Source: JBAXZR01 sp041670165 (lineage in GTDB: Bacteria > Bacillota > Clostridia > Christensenellales > UBA1242). From it: DNA of 64,000 nucleotides. The stretch is taken from contig JBAXZR010000003.1 in assembly GCA_041670165.1 (NCBI GenBank), positions 26,192 to 90,191 on the forward strand. Reading direction: 5' to 3'. The translations under genes and the position numbers were made by a program. Each line of letters begins with the position of its first letter. The first letter of the stretch is position 1. Positions 17,624-26,364 of the stretch are shown one piece after another. The notes beneath the pieces are model-generated. The model had not been told where the DNA came from and searched no databases. It saw only the letters and a list, made by a program, of their open reading frames with translations.

Positions 17624-17725
17624 TTTGTTCTCCTTTTCAATATCTTGCATTCTTTCAAAATTATTATTCAATAAGTTTAGTAATTTTTTATGTATTATTT
17701 GTCGTATTTTGCAAAAATTATATAT

Positions 17726-18382
17726 ATGAGAAAGAGTACAAAGTACATTTTTATTTTTTCTATTATTTTTCTGACGATTGGCATCTTTTTGTTTATTCAA
17801 TCTAGAAGATTGCCTTTTTTCAATAATCTAGGTGTTTGGGGAATTGAAAAACAATATTTTTATTCTTTAATCTTAATTTCTCTAGGTTTAATTTTCGCTT
17901 TAACAGTTTTTATTCGATTTATGCGAGCTAGGAGTTTGCTTACTAGCTTGATTCTAACAACAGTATTTACTGCAGCAGCATTTTATTTTGCTGCAAAGTT
18001 TGTAACTTGGGGACCTTTCACTGGTGCAAGGACTGCCGCAACAACTGGAACAACTTCAGCATACACATTTAGCATAGGTTCAAGCATAACTGTTAATCTT
18101 GCACAAATTGGTTTGTTTGCAATTTGGCTTGTGATTGTTGCCTTGATAATGTTTTTTCAAATTAGACCTGTAAAAAAAATTCAAGTTGCATTGGAAACAA
18201 TATCAAGTGGTGTTTCGTGTAAAAAATTTAAAATTGGAAAAAGTAAGCAATTTAGAAAAATTGAAGAAGAGCTAGCAAAAATATCTTCAGCGATTTGTCA
18301 GCACCAATTGAAAGTTGCTGAAAAAGAGCGTGCAAAACAAATTGCAAAAGAACGCAAAAGAAAAAATGCAAAGAAATTTTAG
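17726..18382 (+). CDS. Uncharacterised membrane protein with charged C-terminal helix
   Basis: 218-aa protein, no family recognised. Four hydrophobic segments are visible at roughly 8-25, 45-62, 70-90 and 130-150. Between the third and fourth lies a Thr/Ala/Gly-rich extracytoplasmic stretch (GARTAATTGTTSAY). After the last helix a HAMP-like linker leads to a very basic coiled C terminus ending KERKRKNAKKF. Neither ATG at 17690 nor 17726 has a ribosome binding site; 17726 is preferred since the first hydrophobic segment begins right after it. It lies 106 bases before rplS. It may be a sensor fragment without an output domain. Confidence 0.65.
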   Translation: MRKSTKYIFIFSIIFLTIGIFLFIQSRRLPFFNNLGVWGIEKQYFYSLILISLGLIFALTVFIRFMRARSLLTSLILTTVFTAAAFYFAAKFVTWGPFTGARTAATTGTTSAYTFSIGSSITVNLAQIGLFAIWLVIVALIMFFQIRPVKKIQVALETISSGVSCKKFKIGKSKQFRKIEEELAKISSAICQHQLKVAEKERAKQIAKERKRKNAKKF

Positions 18383-18390
18383 ATTTTTAC

Positions 18391-18419
18391 TTGCATTTTG
18401 AGTTTCTTTATGATATATT
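18391..18419 (+). promoter_or_regulatory. Promoter of rplS
   Basis: TTGCAT at 18391-18396, 17-base spacer, TATATT at 18414-18419. The transcript would begin near 18426, leaving a leader of about 63 bases. Confidence 0.65.
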
Positions 18420-18425
18420 CTCTCA

Positions 18426-18488
18426 GTTGACTTCGGGTGCTCCGCTGTTACTAAAACATGAACACCAAGGATATAAGGAGGATAAGTC
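18426..18488 (+). promoter_or_regulatory. Candidate ribosomal protein L19 leader
   Basis: The short rplS leader has a GC content well above its surroundings and a stem formed by GGTG (18437-18440) and CACC (18463-18466), with the loop holding CTCCGCTG. L19 leader RNAs that bind the protein and control translation are known in Bacillota. The ribosome binding site AAGGAGG lies directly after the stem. Assignment rests on position and a simple fold only. Confidence 0.4.
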
Positions 18489-18836
18489 ATGAATATTATT
18501 GATGTAATTGAAAATGAAGGCGTTCGCAAAGATTTACCACAATTGGAAATCGGAGATACTGTTAAAGTATTTGTAAAAATTAAAGAAGGCGATAAGGAAA
18601 GACTTCAAGCATATGAAGGAACAATTATTGCAAAAAGAAATGGCTCAATTCGCGAAACAATTACTGTTCGCAGAGTTACATATGGTGTTGGAGTAGAAAA
18701 GATTTTTCCTATTAACTCACCAACAATCGATCATATACAAGTTGTTAGCAAAGGAAAAACAAGAAGAGCAAAACTCTATTTCCTTCGTGAAAGAACTGGT
18801 AGAGCAGCAAAACTTGAAACTACAATTCAAGATTAA
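18489..18836 (+). CDS. rplS: 50S ribosomal protein L19
   Basis: 115-aa large-subunit protein located at the interface with the 30S subunit. It is recognised by VFVKIKEGDKERLQAYEGTII, RNGSIRETITVRR and the C-terminal KGKTRRAKLYFLRERTG. Length is normal. AAGGAGG stands 7 bases before the ATG. Usually rplS follows rimM-trmD; here it is alone with its own promoter and a strong terminator after it. Confidence 0.97.
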   Translation: MNIIDVIENEGVRKDLPQLEIGDTVKVFVKIKEGDKERLQAYEGTIIAKRNGSIRETITVRRVTYGVGVEKIFPINSPTIDHIQVVSKGKTRRAKLYFLRERTGRAAKLETTIQD

Positions 18837-18844
18837 AGAAGATA

Positions 18845-18869
18845 AAACACCTGCAAAGGTGTTTTTTTT
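18845..18869 (+). terminator. Terminator after rplS
   Basis: AAACACCT (18845-18852) pairs with AGGTGTTT (18857-18864) around GCAA, followed by T to 18869. Confidence 0.85.
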
Positions 18870-19060
18870 GTCATAAAAGTGAGTTATTAAATTGCCTTTA
18901 AGAATATAATTTTAATAATTATAGTTTAAAATTGCAAAGAAAGAAATTGATTTTCATTATATTTTCTAGTTGATTTCATATTAAATTTGAAAATGATTTA
19001 ATTAAATTCGACATTATATATTAAATTTTATATAAAAAATAATATTATTTATCATTTTGA

Positions 19061-19089
19061 TTGCTATATACGATTATTTTTTATATACT
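19061..19089 (+). promoter_or_regulatory. Promoter of comM-dprA
   Basis: TTGCTA at 19061-19066, 17-base spacer, TATACT at 19084-19089. The AGGAG of comM follows 13 bases later. A TTCGACA (19007-19013), matching a Spo0A box, lies upstream. Confidence 0.6.
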
Positions 19090-19109
19090 TAACCAAGTTT
19101 AGGAGTGAT

Positions 19110-20639
19110 ATGCTAGCAAAAACTTTTAGTTTTGGTTTGATTGGTTTAAAGGGTTACAATGTTGTTGTTGAAGTTGATATTGGCGGAGGATTGCCATCTT
19201 TTGACTTAGTTGGTCTCGCTGACACTTCAATTAAAGAAAGCAAAGAAAGAGTTAAATCTGCAATTAAAAATAGTGGCTATGAATATCCTATTTCAAAAAT
19301 AACCATTAATCTTGCACCTGCTGATATAAAAAAAGAAGGTCCAATATATGACCTTGCAATTGCAATGGGAATTTTGGCTGCAAGTTCTTCAGCAAATTTT
19401 GAAAAAGTTCAAGAATATGTTATTCTTGGCGAATTATCACTTGATGGAACTGTTAGAAAAATTGCAGGAGTTTTGCCAATTTTGATTTCTGCAAGGGAAA
19501 ATGGTTTTAAAAAATTTATTATTCCTCATGAAAATTGTTTGGAAGCAAGCTTTATTAGTGGAATTGAAGTTTATCCTGTTTTTTCTCTTGAGCAGGCAAT
19601 TAATTTTGTTAATGGAGAACAAACCATTGAACCCATTGTAACAAGCAATTTTGAAAGTACAAAAGATAAAACCGAATACAATGATTTTGCTTCTGTAAAG
19701 GGGCAATATTCAGCAAAAAGAGCTTTGGAAATTGCTGCGGCTGGAGGACATAATGTTTTGATGATTGGACCTCCTGGAAGTGGCAAAACAATGCTAGCAA
19801 AGTGTTTTCCGTCCATTTTGCCTGATATGACTTTTGAAGAAGCACTCGAAGTTACAAAAATCCACAGTGTTGCTGGAATTTTGGATTCTAAACAGGGGAT
19901 TGTTTTTAATAGACCATTTAGATCTCCACATCACACTTCAACTATAATTAGTTTGACTGGTGGTGGAAGAACCAGTAAACCTGGGGAAATTTCTGTTGCA
20001 CATAATGGTGTTTTGTTTTTAGATGAAATGCCAGAATATGATCGACATACAATTGAAGCATTAAGACAGCCACTTGAAGATGGTGTGATTACAATTGCTA
20101 GGAATGACCAAACAATTACATATCCAGCAAATTTCACTCTTATTGCAAGCATGAATCCTTGTCCATGTGGTTACTATGGAAGCAAAATTAATCAATGTAA
20201 ATGTACACCATCTCAAATAAACCGATACAGAAGTAAACTTAGTGGTCCGCTTATGGATAGAATTGATTTATACCTTGAAGTTGATAATGTTACTTACAGC
20301 GATTTGACAAGTAAAAGAACTGAAGAAAGTTCGGAAAATATTAAAAAACGAGTAAATTTTGCTCGTAAAATTCAACTTGAAAGATTTGAAGGCACAAAAA
20401 CTTTTAGTAATTCAAAAATGAGTCCAGCTTTGTGCAAAAAATATTGTTTACTTGATTGTGAAAGTGAAAAGCTACTCGAAGAAGCATTCAACAATTTGAA
20501 ATTGTCGGCAAGAGCACATAATCGCATTTTGAAAGTTGCACGCACAATTGCAGATTTAGATGGAAGTGAAAATATTGAACTTCAACATCTTGCCGAAGCA
20601 ATTCAATATCGTTCACTTGACAGAAAATTTTTTAATTAA
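19110..20639 (+). CDS. comM: YifB/ComM family Mg-chelatase-like AAA+ ATPase
   Basis: 509-aa protein of the ComM/YifB group; ComM is a hexameric helicase helping integration of transformed DNA by branch migration. The N-terminal Lon-protease-like fold (about 1-175) is followed by the ATPase core with Walker A GPPGSGKT (about 221-228), Walker B FLDEMPEYD and the zinc-type NPCPCGYYG...CKC insertion. The C-terminal sensor region LSARAHNRILKVARTIAD is typical. The start is behind TAGGAG. It precedes dprA by 12 bases, a natural pairing of two DNA-uptake functions. Confidence 0.92.
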   Translation: MLAKTFSFGLIGLKGYNVVVEVDIGGGLPSFDLVGLADTSIKESKERVKSAIKNSGYEYPISKITINLAPADIKKEGPIYDLAIAMGILAASSSANFEKVQEYVILGELSLDGTVRKIAGVLPILISARENGFKKFIIPHENCLEASFISGIEVYPVFSLEQAINFVNGEQTIEPIVTSNFESTKDKTEYNDFASVKGQYSAKRALEIAAAGGHNVLMIGPPGSGKTMLAKCFPSILPDMTFEEALEVTKIHSVAGILDSKQGIVFNRPFRSPHHTSTIISLTGGGRTSKPGEISVAHNGVLFLDEMPEYDRHTIEALRQPLEDGVITIARNDQTITYPANFTLIASMNPCPCGYYGSKINQCKCTPSQINRYRSKLSGPLMDRIDLYLEVDNVTYSDLTSKRTEESSENIKKRVNFARKIQLERFEGTKTFSNSKMSPALCKKYCLLDCESEKLLEEAFNNLKLSARAHNRILKVARTIADLDGSENIELQHLAEAIQYRSLDRKFFN

Positions 20640-20651
20640 AAGGAAACGATT

Positions 20652-21743
20652 ATGGAATATAGTTTAAATGAAAAAGTTGTAATTTGGTTGACTGCATTTG
20701 AACATATGACTGAAAAAAGGCAATATGCCATTCTTGATTTGTTTGAGAAACCACAAGATATCTTCGAAAAGTTTGAAGAAAAGAGTGAACAAATTGAAGG
20801 AATTGTTGGCAAATCAAATTTTGATAAAATGAAACCTGCATTTAATAATACTTTTTTAAATTCTTATATAAACAATCTTAATAATTTGGGCATAACAGTT
20901 GTTACAATTTTTTCTCATTCTTATCCAAAACTTATGTCAAAGGCTTTTCAACCACCAATTGCACTATTTTGCAAAGGAGAAATTGCTCTTCTTGATTCGC
21001 TTTGTTTGGCTGTTGTTGGAACAAGAAAGCCAACAGCATATGGAAAATCTATTACAGAAAAATTCACAAAAGAGCTTTGTCAAAGCGGTTTTACAATTGT
21101 AAGTGGACTTGCATATGGAATTGATACAGTAGCTCATGAAACCACTCTTGCAAGTGGCGGAAAAACAATTGCGGTTCTTGGTGGTGGATTTAACAATATA
21201 TATCCTCAAATGAATGTGGGACTGGCAAATGAAATCGCAGAAAAAGGTTTGTTAGTTTCAGAATTTGCACCAAGTACTGCTCCAACGAATTACACTTTTC
21301 CCAAAAGAAATAGAACTGTTGCACTTTTATCTCAAGGTGTTTTAATCACAGAAGCATCAAATAAAAGTGGAACTCTTCACACAAAAAACTTTGCTCTTGA
21401 AGAGGGCAGAGAAGTTTTTGCAACCCCTGGCAATATAAACAGTGAAGAAAGCAAAGGTTCAAATGAAATGATTAGAAATGGCGAAGCATGTTGTGTCCTT
21501 TGCCCTGAAGATATTGCAACTGTCTTTAAAAAGAATGTTAAACCAATTGAATTTAAAAAACAAATCCAGTTGTCTATTGAAGAAAATCTTGTTGCTGATC
21601 TTTTAAGAAATTCAGAAGTTTTCTATGATGATATTTTAAGTTCCACGGGTATGGAAGCAAAAAAACTTAATGGTTTGCTTACTACAATGCAAATTAGAAA
21701 TATCATTACAAAACTGCCCGGAAACTACTATACATTGTTATAA
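20652..21743 (+). CDS. dprA: DNA-processing protein DprA
   Basis: 363-aa protein that binds incoming single-stranded DNA and loads RecA during natural transformation. The N-terminal helical region leads into the Rossmann-like DprA/Smf core with VVGTRKPTAYG, SGLAYGIDTVAHE and LVSEFAP. KRNRTVALLSQGVLITEA supplies the conserved binding residues. The C-terminal winged-helix region (about 310-363) is present, so it is full length. AAGGAAA is upstream. The order dprA-topA-trmFO is the common Bacillota arrangement. Confidence 0.94.
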   Translation: MEYSLNEKVVIWLTAFEHMTEKRQYAILDLFEKPQDIFEKFEEKSEQIEGIVGKSNFDKMKPAFNNTFLNSYINNLNNLGITVVTIFSHSYPKLMSKAFQPPIALFCKGEIALLDSLCLAVVGTRKPTAYGKSITEKFTKELCQSGFTIVSGLAYGIDTVAHETTLASGGKTIAVLGGGFNNIYPQMNVGLANEIAEKGLLVSEFAPSTAPTNYTFPKRNRTVALLSQGVLITEASNKSGTLHTKNFALEEGREVFATPGNINSEESKGSNEMIRNGEACCVLCPEDIATVFKKNVKPIEFKKQIQLSIEENLVADLLRNSEVFYDDILSSTGMEAKKLNGLLTTMQIRNIITKLPGNYYTLL

Positions 21744-21784
21744 AAAATGCTAATATAAGAAAAATTGTTTGATATTTTTGCTAT

Positions 21785-21813
21785 TTGGTGATATTTTAGT
21801 TGCGAATGATAAT
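21785..21813 (+). promoter_or_regulatory. Putative promoter of topA-trmFO
   Basis: TTGGTG at 21785-21790, 17-base spacer, GATAAT at 21808-21813, 20 bases before the topA start. Confidence 0.45.
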
Positions 21814-21832
21814 AGAAATTTAAGGAGAATTA

Positions 21833-24022
21833 ATGAAGCTCGTTGTTATTGAAGGACCCGGAAAAAGAGAAACATTACAAAAATATTTAGGTGAAGATTA
21901 TAAAGTTATTGCATCAAAAGGACATGTTAGAGATTTGCCAAAAAATTCTTTTGGTGTAAATTTAAAAACATTCGAACCAATATATGAAATTTTGTCAGAT
22001 AAAAAAGAAGTTGAAAAAGAACTTAAAACCATGGCAAAAAAAGCTTCTGAAGTTTTGATTGCAACCGACCCTGATAGAGAAGGAGAAGCAATTTCTTGGC
22101 ATATTGCTCACATTTTGGACATTGATCAAAAAGTTCCTTGCAGAATTGAATTTAATGAAATTTCAAAAGATGTTGTTCTTGCTGCACTTAAAAAACCAAG
22201 AACAATAAACCTTAATCTTGTTGATGCTCAACAAGCTCGAAGAGTTCTTGACCGTATTGTTGGTTACAAGCTTTCACCAATTCTTGGCAAAAAAATTCGT
22301 TCAAAGCTTAGTGCTGGAAGAGTTCAATCTGTTGCACTAAAAATGATTGTTGAAAGAGAAAGAGAAGTTTTGAATTTTAAACCTGAAGAATACTGGAATA
22401 TTTCAGCAATTCTTTCAAAAAATGAAGGATTGAAATTTAAAGCAAATTTGACTCAAATTTCTGGAAAAAAAGCTAAAATAACAAACAAAGAACAAGCTGA
22501 TGCTGTTGAAGAAGCAGTTAAAAATGCAAATTGGAAAGTTGTTAACATCAAAAAGACTCAAACAAAATCTCATGCGCCAGCTCCATTTATAACAAGTTCA
22601 ATGCAACAAGACGCAATTAACAAACTTGGTATGAATTTGCAAAGAGTAAGCATGACCGCTCAACAATTATATGAAGGTGTTGAAATATCTGGTGAAGGTA
22701 AAACCGCCTTAATAACTTACATAAGAACTGATAGCACAAGAATAAGCGAAACGGCTCAAACTCAAGCAAAAGAACATATAATAAAAACTTTTGGAAAAGA
22801 ATTTGCTCCTGCCAAGTTTAATAATTATGTTGCCAAAAAAAGTGCTCAAGACGCCCATGAAGCAATTAGACCAATTCATGTTGATATAGCTCCTGAAAGC
22901 GTTGAAGGCAAAATCTCTAATGATTGCTACAAACTATACAAGCTTATTTATGAAAGATTTTTAGCAAGTCAAATGAGTGAGGCTGTTTTCAACAATGTTA
23001 GTGTTGATATTGAAGTAAATAACCACACTTTTAGAGCAACTGGAAAAACCCCAGTGTTTGCTGGATTTTTGGCTGTTTATCAAAATTATGAAGAAACTAA
23101 CGATGAAGAAAAAGACCCTAAAATTCCTGCATTATCTGAAAACGATTTGCTTGTTAATCATGAACTTAAAAAAGAACAAAAATTCACAAAGCCACCTGCA
23201 AGATACACTGAAGGTACTCTTGTTGAGAGCATGGAAAAAGTTGGAATTGGCAGACCTGCCACATATGCTCCAACAATTACAACACTTGCTCAAAGAGAAT
23301 ATACAGACAAAGAAGGCAAGTATCTTAAACCAACTGAGCTTGGTATTACAGTTACAGATTATCTAGACGAACACTTTAAAAAGTTTATAAATGTTGAATT
23401 TACCGCAAAAATGGAAGGCTATCTTGATGAAATTGCTGAAGGTGAAAAGGATTGGAAAGCTTGGATTGAAAAATTTTGGCTTCAATTTTCACAAAGTTTG
23501 GAGCTTGCTGATGAAAATAGTAGCAGTTTAAAAGTTCCACCTATTGAAACTGACAAAAAATGTCCAAAATGTGGGGCGAATCTCTTTTTAAGAGAGGGAA
23601 GATTTGGAAAATTCTTGGCTTGTAGTGCTTTTCCTAAATGCAAATATACTGAAAAGCTTGAAAGTGAACAAGAAAAAGCTGAACCTAAACAAGAACCTGT
23701 TCTTAGCGATGAAGTTTGTTCAAAATGTGGTGCAAAAATGTATATTAGGCAAGGAAAGTATGGTCCTTACCTTGCTTGTAGTGCTTTTCCTAAATGTAAA
23801 AACATTCAACGCATAAAAAAAGTCACTGCCGATTCTAATAGTGATAAAAAAGATAATGAAAAAGAACAAAGTAAAACTCAATCAAAAGGTATTGACTCTG
23901 GAAAAAAATGCTCCAAATGTGGTAAACCAATGATGATTAAAGAAGGAAGATACGGACAATTCCTTGCATGCAGTGGTTTTCCTAAATGCAGAAATATAGA
24001 AAAAATAGAAAAGGGAAATTAA
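21833..24022 (+). CDS. topA: DNA topoisomerase I
   Basis: 729-aa type IA topoisomerase that relaxes negative supercoils by single-strand passage. The Toprim domain has VVIEGPGK and TDPDREGEAISWH near residues 3-10 and 80-92. The active-site tyrosine is Tyr296 in YIRTDSTRIS. Three C-terminal zinc ribbons of four cysteines each (starting near CPKCG, CSKCG and CSKCG) carry FLACSAFPKC-type repeats and bind DNA. Length fits Bacillota TopA. AAGGAG precedes the ATG, and the stop shares its last base with the trmFO start. Confidence 0.96.
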   Translation: MKLVVIEGPGKRETLQKYLGEDYKVIASKGHVRDLPKNSFGVNLKTFEPIYEILSDKKEVEKELKTMAKKASEVLIATDPDREGEAISWHIAHILDIDQKVPCRIEFNEISKDVVLAALKKPRTINLNLVDAQQARRVLDRIVGYKLSPILGKKIRSKLSAGRVQSVALKMIVEREREVLNFKPEEYWNISAILSKNEGLKFKANLTQISGKKAKITNKEQADAVEEAVKNANWKVVNIKKTQTKSHAPAPFITSSMQQDAINKLGMNLQRVSMTAQQLYEGVEISGEGKTALITYIRTDSTRISETAQTQAKEHIIKTFGKEFAPAKFNNYVAKKSAQDAHEAIRPIHVDIAPESVEGKISNDCYKLYKLIYERFLASQMSEAVFNNVSVDIEVNNHTFRATGKTPVFAGFLAVYQNYEETNDEEKDPKIPALSENDLLVNHELKKEQKFTKPPARYTEGTLVESMEKVGIGRPATYAPTITTLAQREYTDKEGKYLKPTELGITVTDYLDEHFKKFINVEFTAKMEGYLDEIAEGEKDWKAWIEKFWLQFSQSLELADENSSSLKVPPIETDKKCPKCGANLFLREGRFGKFLACSAFPKCKYTEKLESEQEKAEPKQEPVLSDEVCSKCGAKMYIRQGKYGPYLACSAFPKCKNIQRIKKVTADSNSDKKDNEKEQSKTQSKGIDSGKKCSKCGKPMMIKEGRYGQFLACSGFPKCRNIEKIEKGN

Positions 24023-25347
24023 TGAGTTTCGAAATGAAAGCTGTTGTTATTGGTGCAGGACTTGCTGGAAGTGAATCAGCTTATTTTCTTGCTGAGCATG
24101 GTGTGAAAGTTACTCTGATTGAAATGAAACCACAAAAGAAAACTCCTGCACACAAAAATGATCTTTTTGGTGAGCTTGTTTGTAGCAATTCGCTAAAAAG
24201 TGAAGATGAGCTTACGGCAAGTGGACTATTAAAAAAAGAACTTGAAATCCTTGATTGCTTTCTTTTGAAATGTGCAATTTCTTCAAGAGTGCCTGCTGGT
24301 GGAGCACTAGCTGTAGATAGAGAAATTTTTGCAAAAACGATTACTGATAAATTAAAAACACACCCAAATATTACAATTATTCAAAAAGAGCAAGAAGACC
24401 TTGATTTTTCTTGCCCTGTAATTTTGGCAACTGGTCCATTAACTGATGGAAAAATTAAAGAAGCACTTGGAAAAATTATTGGAAATAATAATTTGTTTTT
24501 CTATGATGCCATTGCACCTATTGTTGAATCCAGTTCAGTAGATATGGATTTTGCTTTTTGGGGAAATCGTTATGACAAAGGTGGAGAGGCAGGAGATTAT
24601 ATCAATTGCCCCATGAACAAAGAAGAGTTTAACAATTTTTATACTGAACTAATAAAAGCAAAAACAGTGCCGCTTAAAGAATTTGAAGAATTAAAAGTTT
24701 TTGAAGGCTGTATGCCAGTTGAACAGATTGCTTTGCGTGGTTTTCAGTGTTTAAGATTTGGACCAATGAAACCTGTTGGATTGTTTTATGAAAAAGAAAA
24801 TAGAATGCCTTGGGCAGCAGTTCAACTTAGAAAGGAAAACACTCAAGGCACAACATTTAATCTTGTTGGTTTTCAAACAAATTTAACATTTGGTGAACAA
24901 AAAAGAATTTTTTCAATGATTCCTGCATTAAAGAATGCGGAATTTGTTAGATATGGAGTTATGCATAGAAATTCATATTTAAATGCTCCACTTTCTTTAA
25001 CTCATTTTTCTTCTCTTAAAAATTCTCCAAACATTTTTGTTGCAGGGCAACTGTCTGGCGTTGAAGGATATATGGAAAGCATTGCTAGTGGACTTTTTTG
25101 TGCTATTAATGTTCTTAAAACTTTGCAAGAAAAACCTCTTTTTGTTCCAAGTTCAAAAACTTGTTTTGGAGCTTTGTTCAATGAAATATCTTCTGAAGTA
25201 AAGAAAAATTTTCAACCAGTAAATGCAAATTATGGAATTATGAATATGCCTGACAACAAATTTCCATCAAAAAATGAAAAAAGAAAAAAAATATTGGAAG
25301 AATCATTATTTGAAATTAATGTTTACAAAGAGAATATTGAAAAATAG
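24022..25347 (+). CDS. trmFO: Folate-dependent tRNA uracil-54 methyltransferase TrmFO
   Basis: 441-aa flavoenzyme that makes ribothymidine at position 54 of tRNA, using methylene-tetrahydrofolate and FAD. VVIGAGLAGSESA near the N terminus is the FAD-binding motif, and GELVCSNSLKS and GCMPVEQIALRG are family signatures. The frame could extend to 23986, but ATG at 24022 overlaps the topA stop (TAATG) and follows AAGGGA, giving the canonical N terminus. Length is normal. Confidence 0.95.
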   Translation: MSFEMKAVVIGAGLAGSESAYFLAEHGVKVTLIEMKPQKKTPAHKNDLFGELVCSNSLKSEDELTASGLLKKELEILDCFLLKCAISSRVPAGGALAVDREIFAKTITDKLKTHPNITIIQKEQEDLDFSCPVILATGPLTDGKIKEALGKIIGNNNLFFYDAIAPIVESSSVDMDFAFWGNRYDKGGEAGDYINCPMNKEEFNNFYTELIKAKTVPLKEFEELKVFEGCMPVEQIALRGFQCLRFGPMKPVGLFYEKENRMPWAAVQLRKENTQGTTFNLVGFQTNLTFGEQKRIFSMIPALKNAEFVRYGVMHRNSYLNAPLSLTHFSSLKNSPNIFVAGQLSGVEGYMESIASGLFCAINVLKTLQEKPLFVPSSKTCFGALFNEISSEVKKNFQPVNANYGIMNMPDNKFPSKNEKRKKILEESLFEINVYKENIEK

Positions 25348-25493
25348 AATAAAAATTCTAATAAATAAATTGAAGTTATTTGCAAAAAAATTTGATTTGT
25401 GTTAGACTCAAAAAGTCTAAAAAAGTAAAATTCTCATTATTATCAACTTGTTTTTTATTAAAGAATGTTTTTAGATTATTATTTGGAGGTAAA

Positions 25494-25874
25494 ATGAATT
25501 TAATTGGGACTGTTGAATTATCTACACCAAAAAAAGCAGTAGTATTACTTGAAGAAGAAAAAACTGAAAATGGTTTGCCACAAGTAAAAAGAATTGAATG
25601 TGAAAATCAAATTCTCGCTGAAATTGGAAATAAAGTAAGTTTGGAGTGTGTTACTCATAGCAATGATAAATTTCAATTTATAGTAAGATTCATTCCTCTT
25701 GTTTTAATTTTGGCAGGAATTTTTCTTAGTCTTTTAGCAAGCGAAGAAATTGTTCGTTTTGCAATTATTGTTGCTGGAGCATTTGTTGGATTTTTAATTT
25801 CTTGGATTTTGGTAATAATTTTGAACTCAAAATCAAAGACTATTTATAAAATTGAAAAAATTTTGGAGGAGTAA
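25494..25874 (+). CDS. RseC/MucC-like small membrane protein
   Basis: 126-aa protein with a beta-rich N-terminal domain (about 1-62) and two close hydrophobic helices (about 65-83 and 87-107). This is the layout of the RseC/MucC (SoxR-reducing/sigma-E regulator) family. The family's cysteine cluster is not evident; only two cysteines are present, so the call is tentative. TTGGAGG at 25485-25489 decides the start at 25494 over the longer frame beginning at 25380. Thioredoxin follows after 3 bases, which would fit a redox-linked membrane function. Confidence 0.5.
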   Translation: MNLIGTVELSTPKKAVVLLEEEKTENGLPQVKRIECENQILAEIGNKVSLECVTHSNDKFQFIVRFIPLVLILAGIFLSLLASEEIVRFAIIVAGAFVGFLISWILVIILNSKSKTIYKIEKILEE

Positions 25875-25877
25875 TGT

Positions 25878-26189
25878 ATGAAAATTTTGTCATCTAAAGA
25901 ATTCGAAGAAAAAATTAAGGAAGAAAATAAAGTTGTACTTGTAGATTTTTTTGCTACATGGTGTGGACCATGCAAAATGCTTGCACCTTTGCTTGAACAA
26001 GCAAGCCATGAGCTTAAAGAAAATCAAGAAATATACAAACTAGACATTGATGAGTCTTTGGACATTGCTAAAAAGTTTGGAGTTATGAGCGTTCCTACAA
26101 TGATAATCTTTAAAGATGGAAAAGAAGTAAATAGAGTGGTTGGACTTCGCCAAAAAGCTCAAATATTGGAAGCAATTAACAAATTCTAA
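25878..26189 (+). CDS. trxA: Thioredoxin
   Basis: 103-aa thioredoxin with the redox-active WCGPC (Cys29 and Cys32) and the cis-proline in SVPTMIIF. It reduces disulfides in cytoplasmic proteins and is itself reduced by thioredoxin reductase, which is not in the window. GGAGG precedes the start, and the gap from the upstream membrane protein gene is only 3 bases. A strong terminator follows. Confidence 0.94.
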   Translation: MKILSSKEFEEKIKEENKVVLVDFFATWCGPCKMLAPLLEQASHELKENQEIYKLDIDESLDIAKKFGVMSVPTMIIFKDGKEVNRVVGLRQKAQILEAINKF

Positions 26190-26218
26190 TTAAAGTAAAA
26201 TTTCACATGTTAAAAAAA

Positions 26219-26242
26219 ATGCCTTTTTTAAGGCATTTTTTT
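26219..26242. terminator. Terminator after trxA, also usable by pyk
   Basis: ATGCCTT (26219-26225) pairs with AAGGCAT (26230-26236), with an A-run before and a T-run after. It lies between convergent genes. Confidence 0.8.
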
Positions 26243-26364
26243 AACAATGTTATATAAACTTAAGAAATTAGATTAAAAATAAACAAATTATATAAATTTT
26301 TACTTAACTGTAATTAATTTTATTTGTTTATTTAATTATAGATTTTTCTACATAGTAAATTATT

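Noticed and set aside
17624..17800. N-terminal extension of the minus-strand 17177 gene
   Set aside because: AAGGAG and ATG at 17623 give a natural start; the extension overlaps the divergent gene and has low-complexity content.
19007..19013. TTCGACA, exact Spo0A-box match upstream of comM
   Set aside because: A 7-base motif is expected several times by chance in this window; not promoted without binding data.
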